A DNA stretch of 64,000 bases from Demequina aurantiaca (GTDB lineage: Bacteria; Actinomycetota; Actinomycetes; Actinomycetales; Demequinaceae): assembly GCF_000975135.1 (NCBI RefSeq), contig NZ_BBRF01000001.1, forward strand, positions 1,056,380-1,120,379. Reading direction: 5' to 3'. Shown piece after piece: positions 36,337-44,770 of the stretch (the stretch's first letter is position 1; the number at the start of each line of letters is the position of its first letter). Both the position numbers and the translations under genes were made by a program. A model generated the notes under the pieces. The model ran no database searches. It saw only the letters and a program-made list of their open reading frames with translations, and was not told the DNA's origin.

Positions 36337-36408
36337 TTAGGCCGAGGGACACATGGCGCAGCAAACACAAGGCATCATGGATGCGCAAGGGTTTGTCGTG
36401 TGAGCCAT
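36337..36408 (-). CDS. Polycysteine leader peptide of the sulfate-assimilation operon
   Basis: A 23-codon frame from ATG 36408 to TAA 36337, 105 bases upstream of sirA. Five of its 23 residues are cysteine (C8, C14, C16, C17, C20), four of them in CVCCAMC, encoded by TGC and TGT. The ATG lies exactly six bases after a CAGAAT -10 box, so the frame is probably read from a leaderless mRNA. Leaderless polycysteine short frames that act as cysteine-responsive attenuators of sulfur operons are known in mycobacteria, and this matches in position, content and start type. Such attenuators slow the ribosome at Cys codons when Cys-tRNA is scarce. The function here is inferred, not shown. Confidence 0.72.
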   Translation of the reverse strand: MAHTTNPCASMMPCVCCAMCPSA

Positions 36409-36414
36409 GCCGTG

Positions 36415-36444
36415 ATTCTGGCACACCCGACGCCGATGTGCCAA
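36415..36444 (-). promoter_or_regulatory. Promoter of the cysteine leader and sirA operon
   Basis: On the minus strand TTGGCA (36444-36439), an 18-base spacer and CAGAAT (36420-36415) precede the leader ATG by six bases. The transcript would start at or next to that ATG, leaving about 177 bases before sirA. The 326-base gap 36232-36557 thus holds this promoter, the leader frame, the stems above and the fprA promoter. Confidence 0.5.
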
Positions 36445-36489
36445 AACCCATACATCATCTTGGTTGGACAATCGCCAAACTGAGGTGTC

Positions 36490-36495
36490 TATACT
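36490..36495 (+). promoter_or_regulatory. -10 element upstream of fprA
   Basis: TATACT, about 63 bases before the fprA start. TTGGAC at 36464-36469 is a possible -35, but the 20-base spacing is long. Confidence 0.45.
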
Positions 36496-36557
36496 CTGGG
36501 GCTAGCACGGCCGGGAGCGCCCCCGGTTGTATACGCCCCCCAAGGATTGTGAGACTC

Positions 36558-37928
36558 GTGACTCCCGAACGCCCACTGCGCGTCGCCATCATCGGCGCCG
36601 GCCCTGCCGGTACTTACGCTGCCGACATTCTTTCCAAGACCGAACTCCCGGTGTCGATTGACATCATCGAGCGCCTGCCTGCGCCGTTCGGTCTGGTGCG
36701 ATATGGAGTGGCTCCTGACCACCCGCGGATCAAGCAGATCATCGTCGCGCTGGCGAACGTTCTGGGGCGCGACGACATCCGCCTGCTCGCCAACGTAAAT
36801 ATTGGCACGGATCTCACGTTGCAGGACCTCGAAGACCACTACGACGCGGTTATTTATGCCACCGGGTCGTTCAAGGACGCAGACCTCAACATTCCTGGTA
36901 TTGACCTAGAAGGGTCGTTTGGTGCCGCCGACTTTGTGAGCTGGTTCGACGGCCACCCCGACGTGCCTCGCACCTGGCCGCTCGAGGCCAAGGAAGTGGC
37001 GGTCTTTGGCGTCGGAAACGTGGCCCTCGACGTGGCCCGCATCCTCGCAAAGCACCCCAAGGATCTGGCGCCCACGGAGATCCCCACAAACGTCATGGAG
37101 ATCCTCGAATCTTCGCCCGTCACGGACGTGCACGTATTTGGTCGCCGTGGCCCCGCGCAGGTGAAGTTCAGCCCGCTCGAGCTACGCGAACTAGGTCATG
37201 TTCCGGATGTTGACGTCCTGGTCTATCCCGAGGACTACGACTTTGACGAGGGCTCGATGCAGTTGCTCGAGGAGAACCGTCAGGCCAAGCAGGTCGTCAA
37301 GACGCTGACCGACTGGACCCTCAAGGAGCCGACGGGTGCTTCGCGGCGTATCCACTTGCATTTCCTCCAGAGCCCGCACGAGATTCTTGGCGAGGACGGC
37401 AAGGTGACCGGCGTGCGCGTCGAGCGCACCGCCCTTCAGGGCGACGGCACCGTCAAGGGAACCGGTGAGTTCATCGACTACCCCGTGCAGGCTGCGTACC
37501 GCGCCGTGGGTTATTACGGCACTGAGATCGATGGAGTGCCATTCGATGACGCCAAGGGGGTCATCGCGAACGAGGCTGGCCGCGTGGTCAACAATGGCGA
37601 CGTCGTTCCTGGTATCTACACTACTGGCTGGATCAAGCGCGGACCCGTGGGCCTCATTGGGCACACCAAGTCGGACGCTGCCGAGACCATCGCCAACATT
37701 GTCGAAGACGCGGAGCGCTTGTATGCCGAGTCCAAGGCTGGCGCCGAACAGCGCAGCCCCGACAACATCCTGCGACTGCTCAAGGAGCGCGGCGTGCCGG
37801 TGATCCAGTGGCACGACTGGGAGGTGCTGGACAACCACGAGCTCGCACTGGGCGAGGCTGATGGCCGTCTGCGTGTCAAGGTGGTTCCGCGTGACGAGAT
37901 GACCGACGTCGCGCTCAAGCGCAACTAG
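36558..37928 (+). CDS. fprA: NADPH-ferredoxin reductase, FprA type
   Basis: A 456-residue adrenodoxin-reductase-like flavoprotein, the same length as mycobacterial FprA. The FAD loop is GAGPAG (13-18), the NADP loop GVGNVALDVARIL, with FGRRGPAQVKFSPLELREL and the C-terminal GWIKRGPVGLIGHTK. It passes electrons from NADPH to ferredoxin. GTG 36558 is chosen for its fit to the family N-terminus; a GTG at 36549 is also in frame. Its divergent position beside ferredoxin-dependent sulfite reductase suggests it supplies that enzyme. A very strong terminator follows. Confidence 0.9.
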   Translation: MTPERPLRVAIIGAGPAGTYAADILSKTELPVSIDIIERLPAPFGLVRYGVAPDHPRIKQIIVALANVLGRDDIRLLANVNIGTDLTLQDLEDHYDAVIYATGSFKDADLNIPGIDLEGSFGAADFVSWFDGHPDVPRTWPLEAKEVAVFGVGNVALDVARILAKHPKDLAPTEIPTNVMEILESSPVTDVHVFGRRGPAQVKFSPLELRELGHVPDVDVLVYPEDYDFDEGSMQLLEENRQAKQVVKTLTDWTLKEPTGASRRIHLHFLQSPHEILGEDGKVTGVRVERTALQGDGTVKGTGEFIDYPVQAAYRAVGYYGTEIDGVPFDDAKGVIANEAGRVVNNGDVVPGIYTTGWIKRGPVGLIGHTKSDAAETIANIVEDAERLYAESKAGAEQRSPDNILRLLKERGVPVIQWHDWEVLDNHELALGEADGRLRVKVVPRDEMTDVALKRN

Positions 37929-37937
37929 CAACCGTTC

Positions 37938-37986
37938 GACGCAGAAGGGCCCCGACTCCCCCGTGGCGTCGGGGCCCTTCTGCGTC
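37938..37986 (+). terminator. Strong hairpin terminator of fprA
   Basis: A perfect 19-base-pair stem (arms 37938-37956 and 37968-37986, core GGGCCCCGAC with GTCGGGGCCC) with an 11-base loop starts ten bases after the fprA stop. No long T-run follows. Confidence 0.8.
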
Positions 37987-38087
37987 TACCCCCGGCGTTG
38001 TCGAGAGTCTATTCAGCGTGCTAATCCAGCTATTCGTCGGGGCCATGACGGACACTGGAACCGGAGGCATCGGCGGCGCGTTTTGTA

Positions 38088-38109
38088 CGTGAACGCTTTC
38101 GCGTTAACG
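38088..38109. repeat. Inverted repeat upstream of htpX
   Basis: CGTGAACGC, TTTC, GCGTTAACG pair with one mismatch and sit 22 bases before the htpX start, next to its ribosome-binding site. A candidate operator for heat- or envelope-stress control. Confidence 0.35.
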
Positions 38110-38131
38110 AAGTTTCGAATCAGGAGTTTGA

Positions 38132-39001
38132 GTGGGCGGCAAGAAGTATTTCAACGGGGTCAAGACCATGGGCCTCTTTGTGGTGATGTGGGTGGTGCTG
38201 CTTGGCATCGGCTCGTTTGTGGCCGGAGGCAAGTTCCTGTGGGTCTTTGTGCTGATGTCGCTTGGCGGCACCATTTACGGCTACTGGAACTCAGACAAGC
38301 TCGCCATCAAGGCGATGCACGCACGCCCCGTGACCGAGGTCGAGCAGCCCGCGATGTACCGCATTGTCAGCGAGCTGTCCCGCGAGGCTCGTCAGCCGAT
38401 GCCGCGCCTGTACGTGTCTCCTACCGCCGCGCCGAACGCGTTCGCGACGGGTCGTAATCCGTCGAACTCCGCGGTGTGCTGCACCGAGGGGATTCTCAGC
38501 CTGCTCGATGACCGCGAATTACGCGGTGTGCTCGGACACGAACTCATGCACGTCTACAACCGCGACATTCTCATCGCCTCCGTCGCGGCGGCTTTCGCCG
38601 GAATGATCACCGCCTTCGCGCAGATGATGTTGTTCTTTGGTGGAGGCAGTGACCGCAACTCGAACCCGCTTGCGTTGCTGTCCATGCTGATCCTGGCGCC
38701 GTTCGCGGCCATGCTGATCCGCACCGCAATCTCCCGCACCCGCGAGTACGACGCGGACGAGGACGGCGCGAAGCTCACTGGCGACCCGATGGCCCTGGCC
38801 TCGGCACTGCGCAAGCTCGAGTCCGGTGCGGCCGCGCGTCCGCTTCAGCAGACCCCGCAACTTGAGAATGTGTCCCACATGATGATCGCGAACCCATTTG
38901 CGGGCGCGGGTCTCGCCAAACTATTCGCGTCCCACCCGCCTATGGCGGACCGCATTGCACGTCTCGAGTCGATGGCCGGCGGGCGTCCCGGCATCAGCTA
39001 A
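38132..39001 (+). CDS. htpX: HtpX-type membrane zinc metalloprotease
   Basis: A 289-residue M48 protease that degrades damaged membrane proteins. Two N-terminal helices (about 12-31, 35-52) come first, then the catalytic HELMH (H136, E137, H140), two more helices (about 145-200) and the third zinc ligand E205 in TREYDADEDGA. GTG 38132 follows CAGGAG by five bases. Monocistronic by spacing. Confidence 0.92.
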   Translation: MGGKKYFNGVKTMGLFVVMWVVLLGIGSFVAGGKFLWVFVLMSLGGTIYGYWNSDKLAIKAMHARPVTEVEQPAMYRIVSELSREARQPMPRLYVSPTAAPNAFATGRNPSNSAVCCTEGILSLLDDRELRGVLGHELMHVYNRDILIASVAAAFAGMITAFAQMMLFFGGGSDRNSNPLALLSMLILAPFAAMLIRTAISRTREYDADEDGAKLTGDPMALASALRKLESGAAARPLQQTPQLENVSHMMIANPFAGAGLAKLFASHPPMADRIARLESMAGGRPGIS

Positions 39002-39058
39002 CACCGCGTCATCAGCGGGTTCTCGGCAATTCGTTGGCCGATGGGTGAGTATTGAAGC

Positions 39059-40597
39059 ATGAGCACCCTGTCGCTAACCTCTGCCATGAACAATCTCGCA
39101 GCTCTCGTGACGTCGAGTGGCGAAGCCGGCGACATCGTGGTCCGTAGTCCGTTCGATGACGGCATCGTTGGGACGTTGCCAGCGTCCTCTGAGGCGGACG
39201 TGGCGCGAGCCTTCGCACAGGCCGCGGTCGCTCAAACAGACTGGGCCGCGAGGCCCGTCAAGGAGCGTGCGGCGGTGGTGGCGCGATTCCGTGACCTGCT
39301 ACTGAGGGAGCGGGATGCCCTTGTCGACTGCGTCCAGGCCGAGACGGGCAAAGCCCGAGCGAGCGCGTTTGAAGAGGTCGCCGATGCGTCCCTATGGAGT
39401 AGCTATAACGCCCGCCATGCGTCCGGATTGCTCCGCGAAAAGCGGCGCCAGGGAACGTTCCCGCTTCTGACGAAGACGCACGAGCGGCACGTCCCCAAGG
39501 GAGTCGTTGGCGTCATCACGCCCTGGAACTACCCGCTGACGCTGCCGGCCAGCGACGTCGTCCCGGCGCTGGTGACCGGCAACGCGGTGGTGCTCAAGCC
39601 CGACTCGCAGACCCCACACACGGCGCTCATGGTGCTTGATCTGTTGCTCCGCGCGGGATTGCCTCGCGACGTGTTGCAGATTGTCGTTGGCCCGGGTCCC
39701 GAGGTGGGAGGCGCCGTCGTCGCCAACGCGGATTACGTCATGTTCACGGGCTCGACTGCCACGGGCAAGATCGTCGCGGCGCAGTGCGCGGAACGACTGA
39801 TCGGTTGCTCCGCAGAACTCGGGGGCAAGAACGCAATGCTGGTCCTCGAGGATGCAGACGTGGCCAAGGCGGCCGTCGGAGCAGTCCGGGGCTGCTTCGC
39901 GAACTCGGGTCAGCTGTGCGTCAGCATTGAACGGATCTACGTGCACGACGCGGTCTGGGACGAGTTTGTCTCCGCGTTTGGGGAACGCGTCAGACAGATG
40001 CGCCTGGAGCCGGGCTTCGAGTGGGACGCGGACATGGGCTCGCTGATCAGCGAGCGACAGCTCGATGCCGTTGCCGCCCACGTCGACGATGCGGTGGCGA
40101 AGGGGGCGAGCGTCCTGACCGGCGGGAATCGACGCCCGGACCTGGGGCCGTACTTCTACGAGCCCACAGTTCTGCTTGGGGTCACCGACTCGATGGAGTT
40201 GGCGCGCAAGGAGACCTTTGGCCCCGTCGTGAGCCTGTACCGGGTGTCCTCCGACGACGAGGGCGTGAAGCTCGCCAATGACAGCGAGTATGGGCTCAGC
40301 GCAAGCGTGTGGTCAAAAAGAAATGGGCCCAACGTAGCTCGCAAACTCGAAGCGGGGACGGTCAACGTCAACGAGGCGTATGCGGCGACGTGGAGTTCAC
40401 ATGGCGCCCCCATGGGCGGAATGAAGTCCTCGGGACTTGGGCGACGCCACGGTGCGCAGGGACTCTTGAAGTACACAGAACCGCAGACCATCGCGGTGCA
40501 ACGCCTGCTACCGATCGCCGGTCCTGCGGACCTCAAGAAGGAAACCTGGGCGAAGGCGCTGAGCGCCGGATCCCGCCTCCTTAACCTCTACCGATAG
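39059..40597 (+). CDS. Aldehyde dehydrogenase (succinate-semialdehyde dehydrogenase-like)
   Basis: A 512-residue NAD(P)-dependent aldehyde dehydrogenase. Its features are the TPWNYPLTLPASDVVPAL segment, FTGSTATGK cofactor loop, catalytic-base glutamate in AELGGKNA and nucleophile cysteine in NSGQLCVS. An extension of about 35 residues at the C-terminus (after the usual MGGMKSSGLGRRHG) is basic and hydrophobic and could touch the membrane. No Shine-Dalgarno sequence precedes ATG 39059. GAGTAT lies six bases upstream, a weak match to a leaderless start. The next gene, an SDR alcohol dehydrogenase 10 bases downstream, suggests a two-step alcohol-aldehyde-acid pathway for a lipophilic substrate. 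Confidence 0.85.
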   Translation: MSTLSLTSAMNNLAALVTSSGEAGDIVVRSPFDDGIVGTLPASSEADVARAFAQAAVAQTDWAARPVKERAAVVARFRDLLLRERDALVDCVQAETGKARASAFEEVADASLWSSYNARHASGLLREKRRQGTFPLLTKTHERHVPKGVVGVITPWNYPLTLPASDVVPALVTGNAVVLKPDSQTPHTALMVLDLLLRAGLPRDVLQIVVGPGPEVGGAVVANADYVMFTGSTATGKIVAAQCAERLIGCSAELGGKNAMLVLEDADVAKAAVGAVRGCFANSGQLCVSIERIYVHDAVWDEFVSAFGERVRQMRLEPGFEWDADMGSLISERQLDAVAAHVDDAVAKGASVLTGGNRRPDLGPYFYEPTVLLGVTDSMELARKETFGPVVSLYRVSSDDEGVKLANDSEYGLSASVWSKRNGPNVARKLEAGTVNVNEAYAATWSSHGAPMGGMKSSGLGRRHGAQGLLKYTEPQTIAVQRLLPIAGPADLKKETWAKALSAGSRLLNLYR

Positions 40598-40607
40598 GAA
40601 CCAGCCC

Positions 40608-41426
40608 ATGTCGCACCCTCTTGAAGGCCAAACCGTCCTGATCACTGGAGGGGGCAGCGGCATCGGGCGTCTGCTCGCGCTTGGCGCCGCGCAACGTGGC
40701 GCTCGCGTGATCCTGTGGGACCTCTCGGCCGCCGCTGGCGAGGCAGTACGCGACGAGATTCTTGGCGTGGGCGGAGAGACCGAGGCCTTCAGCGTCGACG
40801 TGTCAGATCGCGATGCCGTGAGGGCCACCGCGCTCGCGACCGGTCCCGTGGACGTGGTGATCAATAACGCGGGTGTCGTGACCGGCAAGAACCTACTCGA
40901 CGCATCGGACGAGGAGATCGAACGCACCCTCCAGGTGAACACGCTCGCGCTGTTCTGGGTGACCAGGGCGTTCCTCGCGAGCATGATTGAGAACAAGCGC
41001 GGCACCGTCGTCACCATCTCCAGCGCTGCGGGACTCGTCGGGGTGGCCAAGCAAACGGATTACTCTGCAAGCAAGTTTGCGGGCTTCGGATTCGCGGAAT
41101 CCCTGCGCGTGGAACTCGCCAAGGCGGATGCCGGAGTTAACTCGCTCGTGGTGTGCCCGTACTTCATCAGCACCGGAATGTTCGAGGGGGTTCAAACCAA
41201 GTACCCGCGACTCCTGCCGATCTTGAAGCCCGAGTATGTGGCCCAGAGGACCCTTGACGCCATCGAGAGCGGCCGCCATCAATTGATCATGCCCCGGTTC
41301 GTCCGCGCTCTCGCCCCCGCACGGATGTTGCCCGTCGCGTTGTTCGACAAGCTGACCAACCAGCTCGGAGTCAACAACACGATGGACCATTTTGTGGGTC
41401 GCCTCTCGGATCGTTTGAACCGCTAG
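40608..41426 (+). CDS. Short-chain dehydrogenase/reductase (RDH10/SDR16C-like)
   Basis: A 272-residue classical SDR. Cofactor loop TGGGSGIG, NNAG structural motif, catalytic serine in VTISSAAGLVG and Tyr-x3-Lys in DYSASK. The C-terminal part (FVRALAPARMLPVALFDKL) resembles the membrane-associated end of retinol/long-chain alcohol dehydrogenases. Start ATG behind TAGGAACC, directly after the aldehyde dehydrogenase. Substrate unknown; a long-chain alcohol or aldehyde is likely by partner and end sequence. Confidence 0.82.
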   Translation: MSHPLEGQTVLITGGGSGIGRLLALGAAQRGARVILWDLSAAAGEAVRDEILGVGGETEAFSVDVSDRDAVRATALATGPVDVVINNAGVVTGKNLLDASDEEIERTLQVNTLALFWVTRAFLASMIENKRGTVVTISSAAGLVGVAKQTDYSASKFAGFGFAESLRVELAKADAGVNSLVVCPYFISTGMFEGVQTKYPRLLPILKPEYVAQRTLDAIESGRHQLIMPRFVRALAPARMLPVALFDKLTNQLGVNNTMDHFVGRLSDRLNR

Positions 41427-41487
41427 GACGGGGTTAGTGTGGAAGGGCTGGTAGCCGCCACCCAGACGCTCCAGTCAAGGAGGTCAG

Positions 41488-43041
41488 ATGCCGAGTCCGT
41501 CCGGTTGGAAACTAGGAGCCATCGCCGGCGCAGGAGCGCTCGCCGCTCTCGCCGCCTACGACACCCTTCAGAAGCGTCACTCGGTCTTACGCAACTACCC
41601 CGTCGTCGGCCATCTCCGATATGGACTCGAGCGGCTCCGTCCCGAACTTCAGCAGTACTTCATCGAGCGCGACTGGGACGGCAAGCCCTTTGACCGCGCT
41701 ACCCGCGACATCATCTACGAGCGCGCAAAGGGCGTCCACGGAGAGAAGGCGTACGGCACCGAGTTGGACGTCTACGAGGTGGGCCACGAGTTCCTGGTGC
41801 ACTCCACCGTGCCCCAGTCGCCGCCGGAGAATCCTCCACGCGTGACGGTGGGCGGACCGGACTGCTCGCAGCCGTACTCGATGTCGTCGCTCAACGTCTC
41901 CGCGATGAGTTTTGGGGCGTTGTCCGCCAACGCCATCCGCGCCCTGAATAAAGGTGCGGCCATGGGCGGTTTCGCCCACGACACCGGCGAGGGAGGCATC
42001 TCGCCCTACCACCGCGAACACGGTGGCGACCTGGTGTGGGAAATCGGCACCGGGTACTTCGGCACGCGCACCAAGGACGGACTCTTTGACCCCGACCAGT
42101 TCGCGGAGAAGTCCCGTGATGATCAGATCAAAACGGTTTCGCTCAAACTTTCGCAGGGGGCCAAGCCCGGCATCGGCGGGGTGCTGCCGGCCGCCAAGGT
42201 CACGCAGGAGATCGCGGAGACGCGCGGGGTGCCGGCGGGCGAGAAGTGCGTCAGCCCGCCGGGACACTCGGTGTTCTCGACCCCCACCGAACTGATCGAG
42301 TTCATCGCGCAGATGCGGAACCTGTCCGGGGGTAAGCCGGCCGGTTTCAAGCTCTGCGTCAGCTCCCGCGTCGAGGTCCTCTCCATGGTCAAGGCGATGC
42401 TTGACGTCGGGACGGCCCCGGACTTCATCATCGTGGACGGTTCCGAGGGCGGCACGGGGGCCGCCCCACTCGAGTACGAGGATCACGTGGGCATGCCGCT
42501 CACTGACGGGCTCATGCTCGTCCACAACGCACTGGTAGGTGCGGGTCTACGAGACCGCGTGCGCGTCGCCGCGAGCGGCAAGGTCGCCGCGGGCAACGAC
42601 ATCGTCAAGCGCTTGATCCAGGGCGCCGACTATACGAACGCCGCGCGTCCCATGATGATGGCGACCGGCTGCATCCAATCCCAGCGTTGCCACCTCGATA
42701 CCTGCCCCGTGGGCGTCGCCACCCAGGACCCGCGGCGCGCCCACGCCCTCGACGTGGGCGACAAGTCGCAACGCGTCTATCGCTACCAGAAGGCAACCGT
42801 CGACGAGGCGGTGCGGATGATGTCCTCCATGGGCGCGGAGCGTCCCGAAGACCTCACCCCCGACCAGTTACGGCTGGTGATCTCGCCCGGCGAGACGGTG
42901 TCGTACGGCGATCACTACGACTGGTTGAAGTCAGGGGAGCTGCTCGACCAGCCACCCGCCAACTGGGAAAAGGACTGGACACTTGCCTCGGCGGACAGCT
43001 TCGCCCCGCCACGCATCACCACTAGAGGAGACACGAGATGA
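41488..43041 (+). CDS. FMN-binding glutamate synthase-like protein with membrane anchor
   Basis: A 517-residue protein with an N-terminal hydrophobic helix (about 7-25) and the FMN/iron-sulfur TIM barrel of glutamate synthase (about 85-480). FMN loop DGSEGGTGAAPLEYEDH and the cysteine cluster MATGCIQSQRCHLDTCPVG, which holds a [3Fe-4S] cluster in GltB. It lacks the amidotransferase domain, so it is not a complete glutamate synthase; the reaction of this family is not established. ATG 41488 has a perfect AAGGAGGT. Its stop overlaps the poxB start (ATGA), linking it to quinone-dependent pyruvate oxidation. Confidence 0.85.
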   Translation: MPSPSGWKLGAIAGAGALAALAAYDTLQKRHSVLRNYPVVGHLRYGLERLRPELQQYFIERDWDGKPFDRATRDIIYERAKGVHGEKAYGTELDVYEVGHEFLVHSTVPQSPPENPPRVTVGGPDCSQPYSMSSLNVSAMSFGALSANAIRALNKGAAMGGFAHDTGEGGISPYHREHGGDLVWEIGTGYFGTRTKDGLFDPDQFAEKSRDDQIKTVSLKLSQGAKPGIGGVLPAAKVTQEIAETRGVPAGEKCVSPPGHSVFSTPTELIEFIAQMRNLSGGKPAGFKLCVSSRVEVLSMVKAMLDVGTAPDFIIVDGSEGGTGAAPLEYEDHVGMPLTDGLMLVHNALVGAGLRDRVRVAASGKVAAGNDIVKRLIQGADYTNAARPMMMATGCIQSQRCHLDTCPVGVATQDPRRAHALDVGDKSQRVYRYQKATVDEAVRMMSSMGAERPEDLTPDQLRLVISPGETVSYGDHYDWLKSGELLDQPPANWEKDWTLASADSFAPPRITTRGDTR

Positions 43042-44768
43042 GCACTACGGTCGCACAGCACATTGTCACCGCCCTCGCGGAGCACGGCGTGGGGCACGTG
43101 TGGGGCGTCGTCGGCGACGCCCTCAACCCCCTGACCGATGCGATCCGCACGGACGACCGCATCGAATGGATCGGGGTTCGTCACGAGGAGGCCGCAGCCT
43201 TTGCCGTTTCCGCGCAGGCCCAACTGACGGGCCGCATCGGCGTCTGTATGGGCACTGTGGGCCCCGGCTCCCTGCACCTCATCAACGGGCTGTACGACGC
43301 GAAGAAGTCCCACGCCCCCGTGCTCGCGATCTGCGGGCAAGTGCCCAGCGCAGAGATCGGAACCGAGTACTTCCAGGAGGTCAACAACGATCGCGTCTTC
43401 GAGGACGTCGCGGTGTGGAACCAGACGCTCTCCTCCGCCGACCAGCTCCCACAGATGCTGGAGGCTGCGGTGGGTGCGGCGTACGAGTTCCGCGGCCCGG
43501 CAGTGCTGACCATTCCAGGTGACATCGGGGGCCTTGAGTTGCCCGATGGTGTGGCGGCGCCACATTTTGTCACCGCGTACGCCCCGGGCAATGCCACGGA
43601 GGATTCGCTCGCGGCGGCGGCCGCGGCACTCAACGACGCCGACAAAGTGACGATGCTGGTGGGTCAGGGCGCGGCGGGAGCCAGGGAACTGGCCATCGCA
43701 GTCGCAGAACGACTGCAGGCACCGATGGTCGTCACTATCAAGGGAAAACCGGGCTTCGACGGTGACAATCCGATGCAGGTAGGACAGGCCGGGTTGTTGG
43801 GAAACCCCGGCGCGGTCAAGGCACTTAAGGACGCCGATGCGCTGCTGATGGTGGGCACCGACTTCCCGTATCGCGACTTCTATCCGGACGATGCTGTGGC
43901 CGTGCAGATCGATGCGCGTTCCGGGCACATCGGCAGGCGCACCTCCGTCGACGTGCCCGTCGTGGGGGACTCGCGCGAGGTACTGGAGGCACTGTTGCCG
44001 CGACTGACCGGCGGCGACGCGTCCAAGCACCTCGACGCCTGTCGAGACACGTATTCCGAGTGGCAGGAGCGCCAGGCCCACATCGCGGACCCCGACTACG
44101 AGGAGTCCGGCATCGTGGCAAAGGTGCGATCTACCTTTGACAACCCGGACGATCGCATTCGTCCCGAGGCCGTCGCGGCGGCGGTTGATCGTCACGCTCC
44201 GGATGATGCGATCTTCACGTCCGACACGGGCATGTCGACCACCTGGATGGCGCGGTTTGTGGAGATGCGCGGCGACCGCGAACTTCTCGGGTCGTTCAAT
44301 CTGGGGTCGATGGCAAACGCCCTTCCGCAGGCTCTGGGCGCGCAGGCTCTCGATCGTGACCGCGCTGTGGTCTCCATGAGCGGCGACGGTGGCCTCATGA
44401 TGCTGCTTGGCGACTTGAGAACCGCCGTGACCTACTCGCTGCCGGTGGTCGTCGTGGTGTTCGACAACTCCTCGCTGGGAATGGTGCAACTCGAGCAGCA
44501 GGAGGGTGGGCTCGCGTCCTTTGGTACGGACCTGGACAACCCAGACCTCGCCGCCGTGGCAACGGCGATGGGTCTGGCGTCGCGTCGAGTAGAGGACCCG
44601 GACGACCTGGACGGAGCGATGTCCTGGGCCTTCGACCAGGACGGCCCGGTGTTGCTCGACGTGGTGACGAATCCCGACGAGATTGCCGTGCCGCCCAATC
44701 CCAAGGTGTCTCAGGCCTGGGGCTATGCGGTGGCCAAGCTCACGGAGACACTCGAAAGTCGAAAGTAG
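43038..44768 (+). CDS. poxB: Pyruvate:quinone oxidoreductase (pyruvate oxidase)
   Basis: A 576-residue ThDP/FAD enzyme that decarboxylates pyruvate to acetate and CO2 and passes electrons to menaquinone at the membrane. N-terminal HVWGVVGDALNPL and RHEEAAAFA (with the ThDP glutamate), central FAD domain, and C-terminal ThDP motif from GDGGLMMLLG to the asparagine in VVFDNS. It ends in KLTETLESRK, shorter than the E. coli lipid-binding tail. Coupled by overlap to the FMN-binding protein before it. Acetolactate synthase is a relative, but the tyrosine-free EYFQEVN region fits PoxB. Confidence 0.88.
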   Translation: MSTTVAQHIVTALAEHGVGHVWGVVGDALNPLTDAIRTDDRIEWIGVRHEEAAAFAVSAQAQLTGRIGVCMGTVGPGSLHLINGLYDAKKSHAPVLAICGQVPSAEIGTEYFQEVNNDRVFEDVAVWNQTLSSADQLPQMLEAAVGAAYEFRGPAVLTIPGDIGGLELPDGVAAPHFVTAYAPGNATEDSLAAAAAALNDADKVTMLVGQGAAGARELAIAVAERLQAPMVVTIKGKPGFDGDNPMQVGQAGLLGNPGAVKALKDADALLMVGTDFPYRDFYPDDAVAVQIDARSGHIGRRTSVDVPVVGDSREVLEALLPRLTGGDASKHLDACRDTYSEWQERQAHIADPDYEESGIVAKVRSTFDNPDDRIRPEAVAAAVDRHAPDDAIFTSDTGMSTTWMARFVEMRGDRELLGSFNLGSMANALPQALGAQALDRDRAVVSMSGDGGLMMLLGDLRTAVTYSLPVVVVVFDNSSLGMVQLEQQEGGLASFGTDLDNPDLAAVATAMGLASRRVEDPDDLDGAMSWAFDQDGPVLLDVVTNPDEIAVPPNPKVSQAWGYAVAKLTETLESRK

Positions 44769-44770
44769 CC

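Noticed and set aside
36232..36337. A SAM riboswitch in the sulfur operon leader
   Set aside because: Actinobacterial sulfur genes may carry one, but I cannot recognise the conserved cores; the leader frame plus stems explains the region better.
36089..36451. A 120-codon minus frame overlapping the sirA leader
   Set aside because: It is in a different frame from the polycysteine peptide and runs into sirA out of frame, with no Shine-Dalgarno sequence or family resemblance. The short frame has a promoter at the right distance and a clear composition bias.
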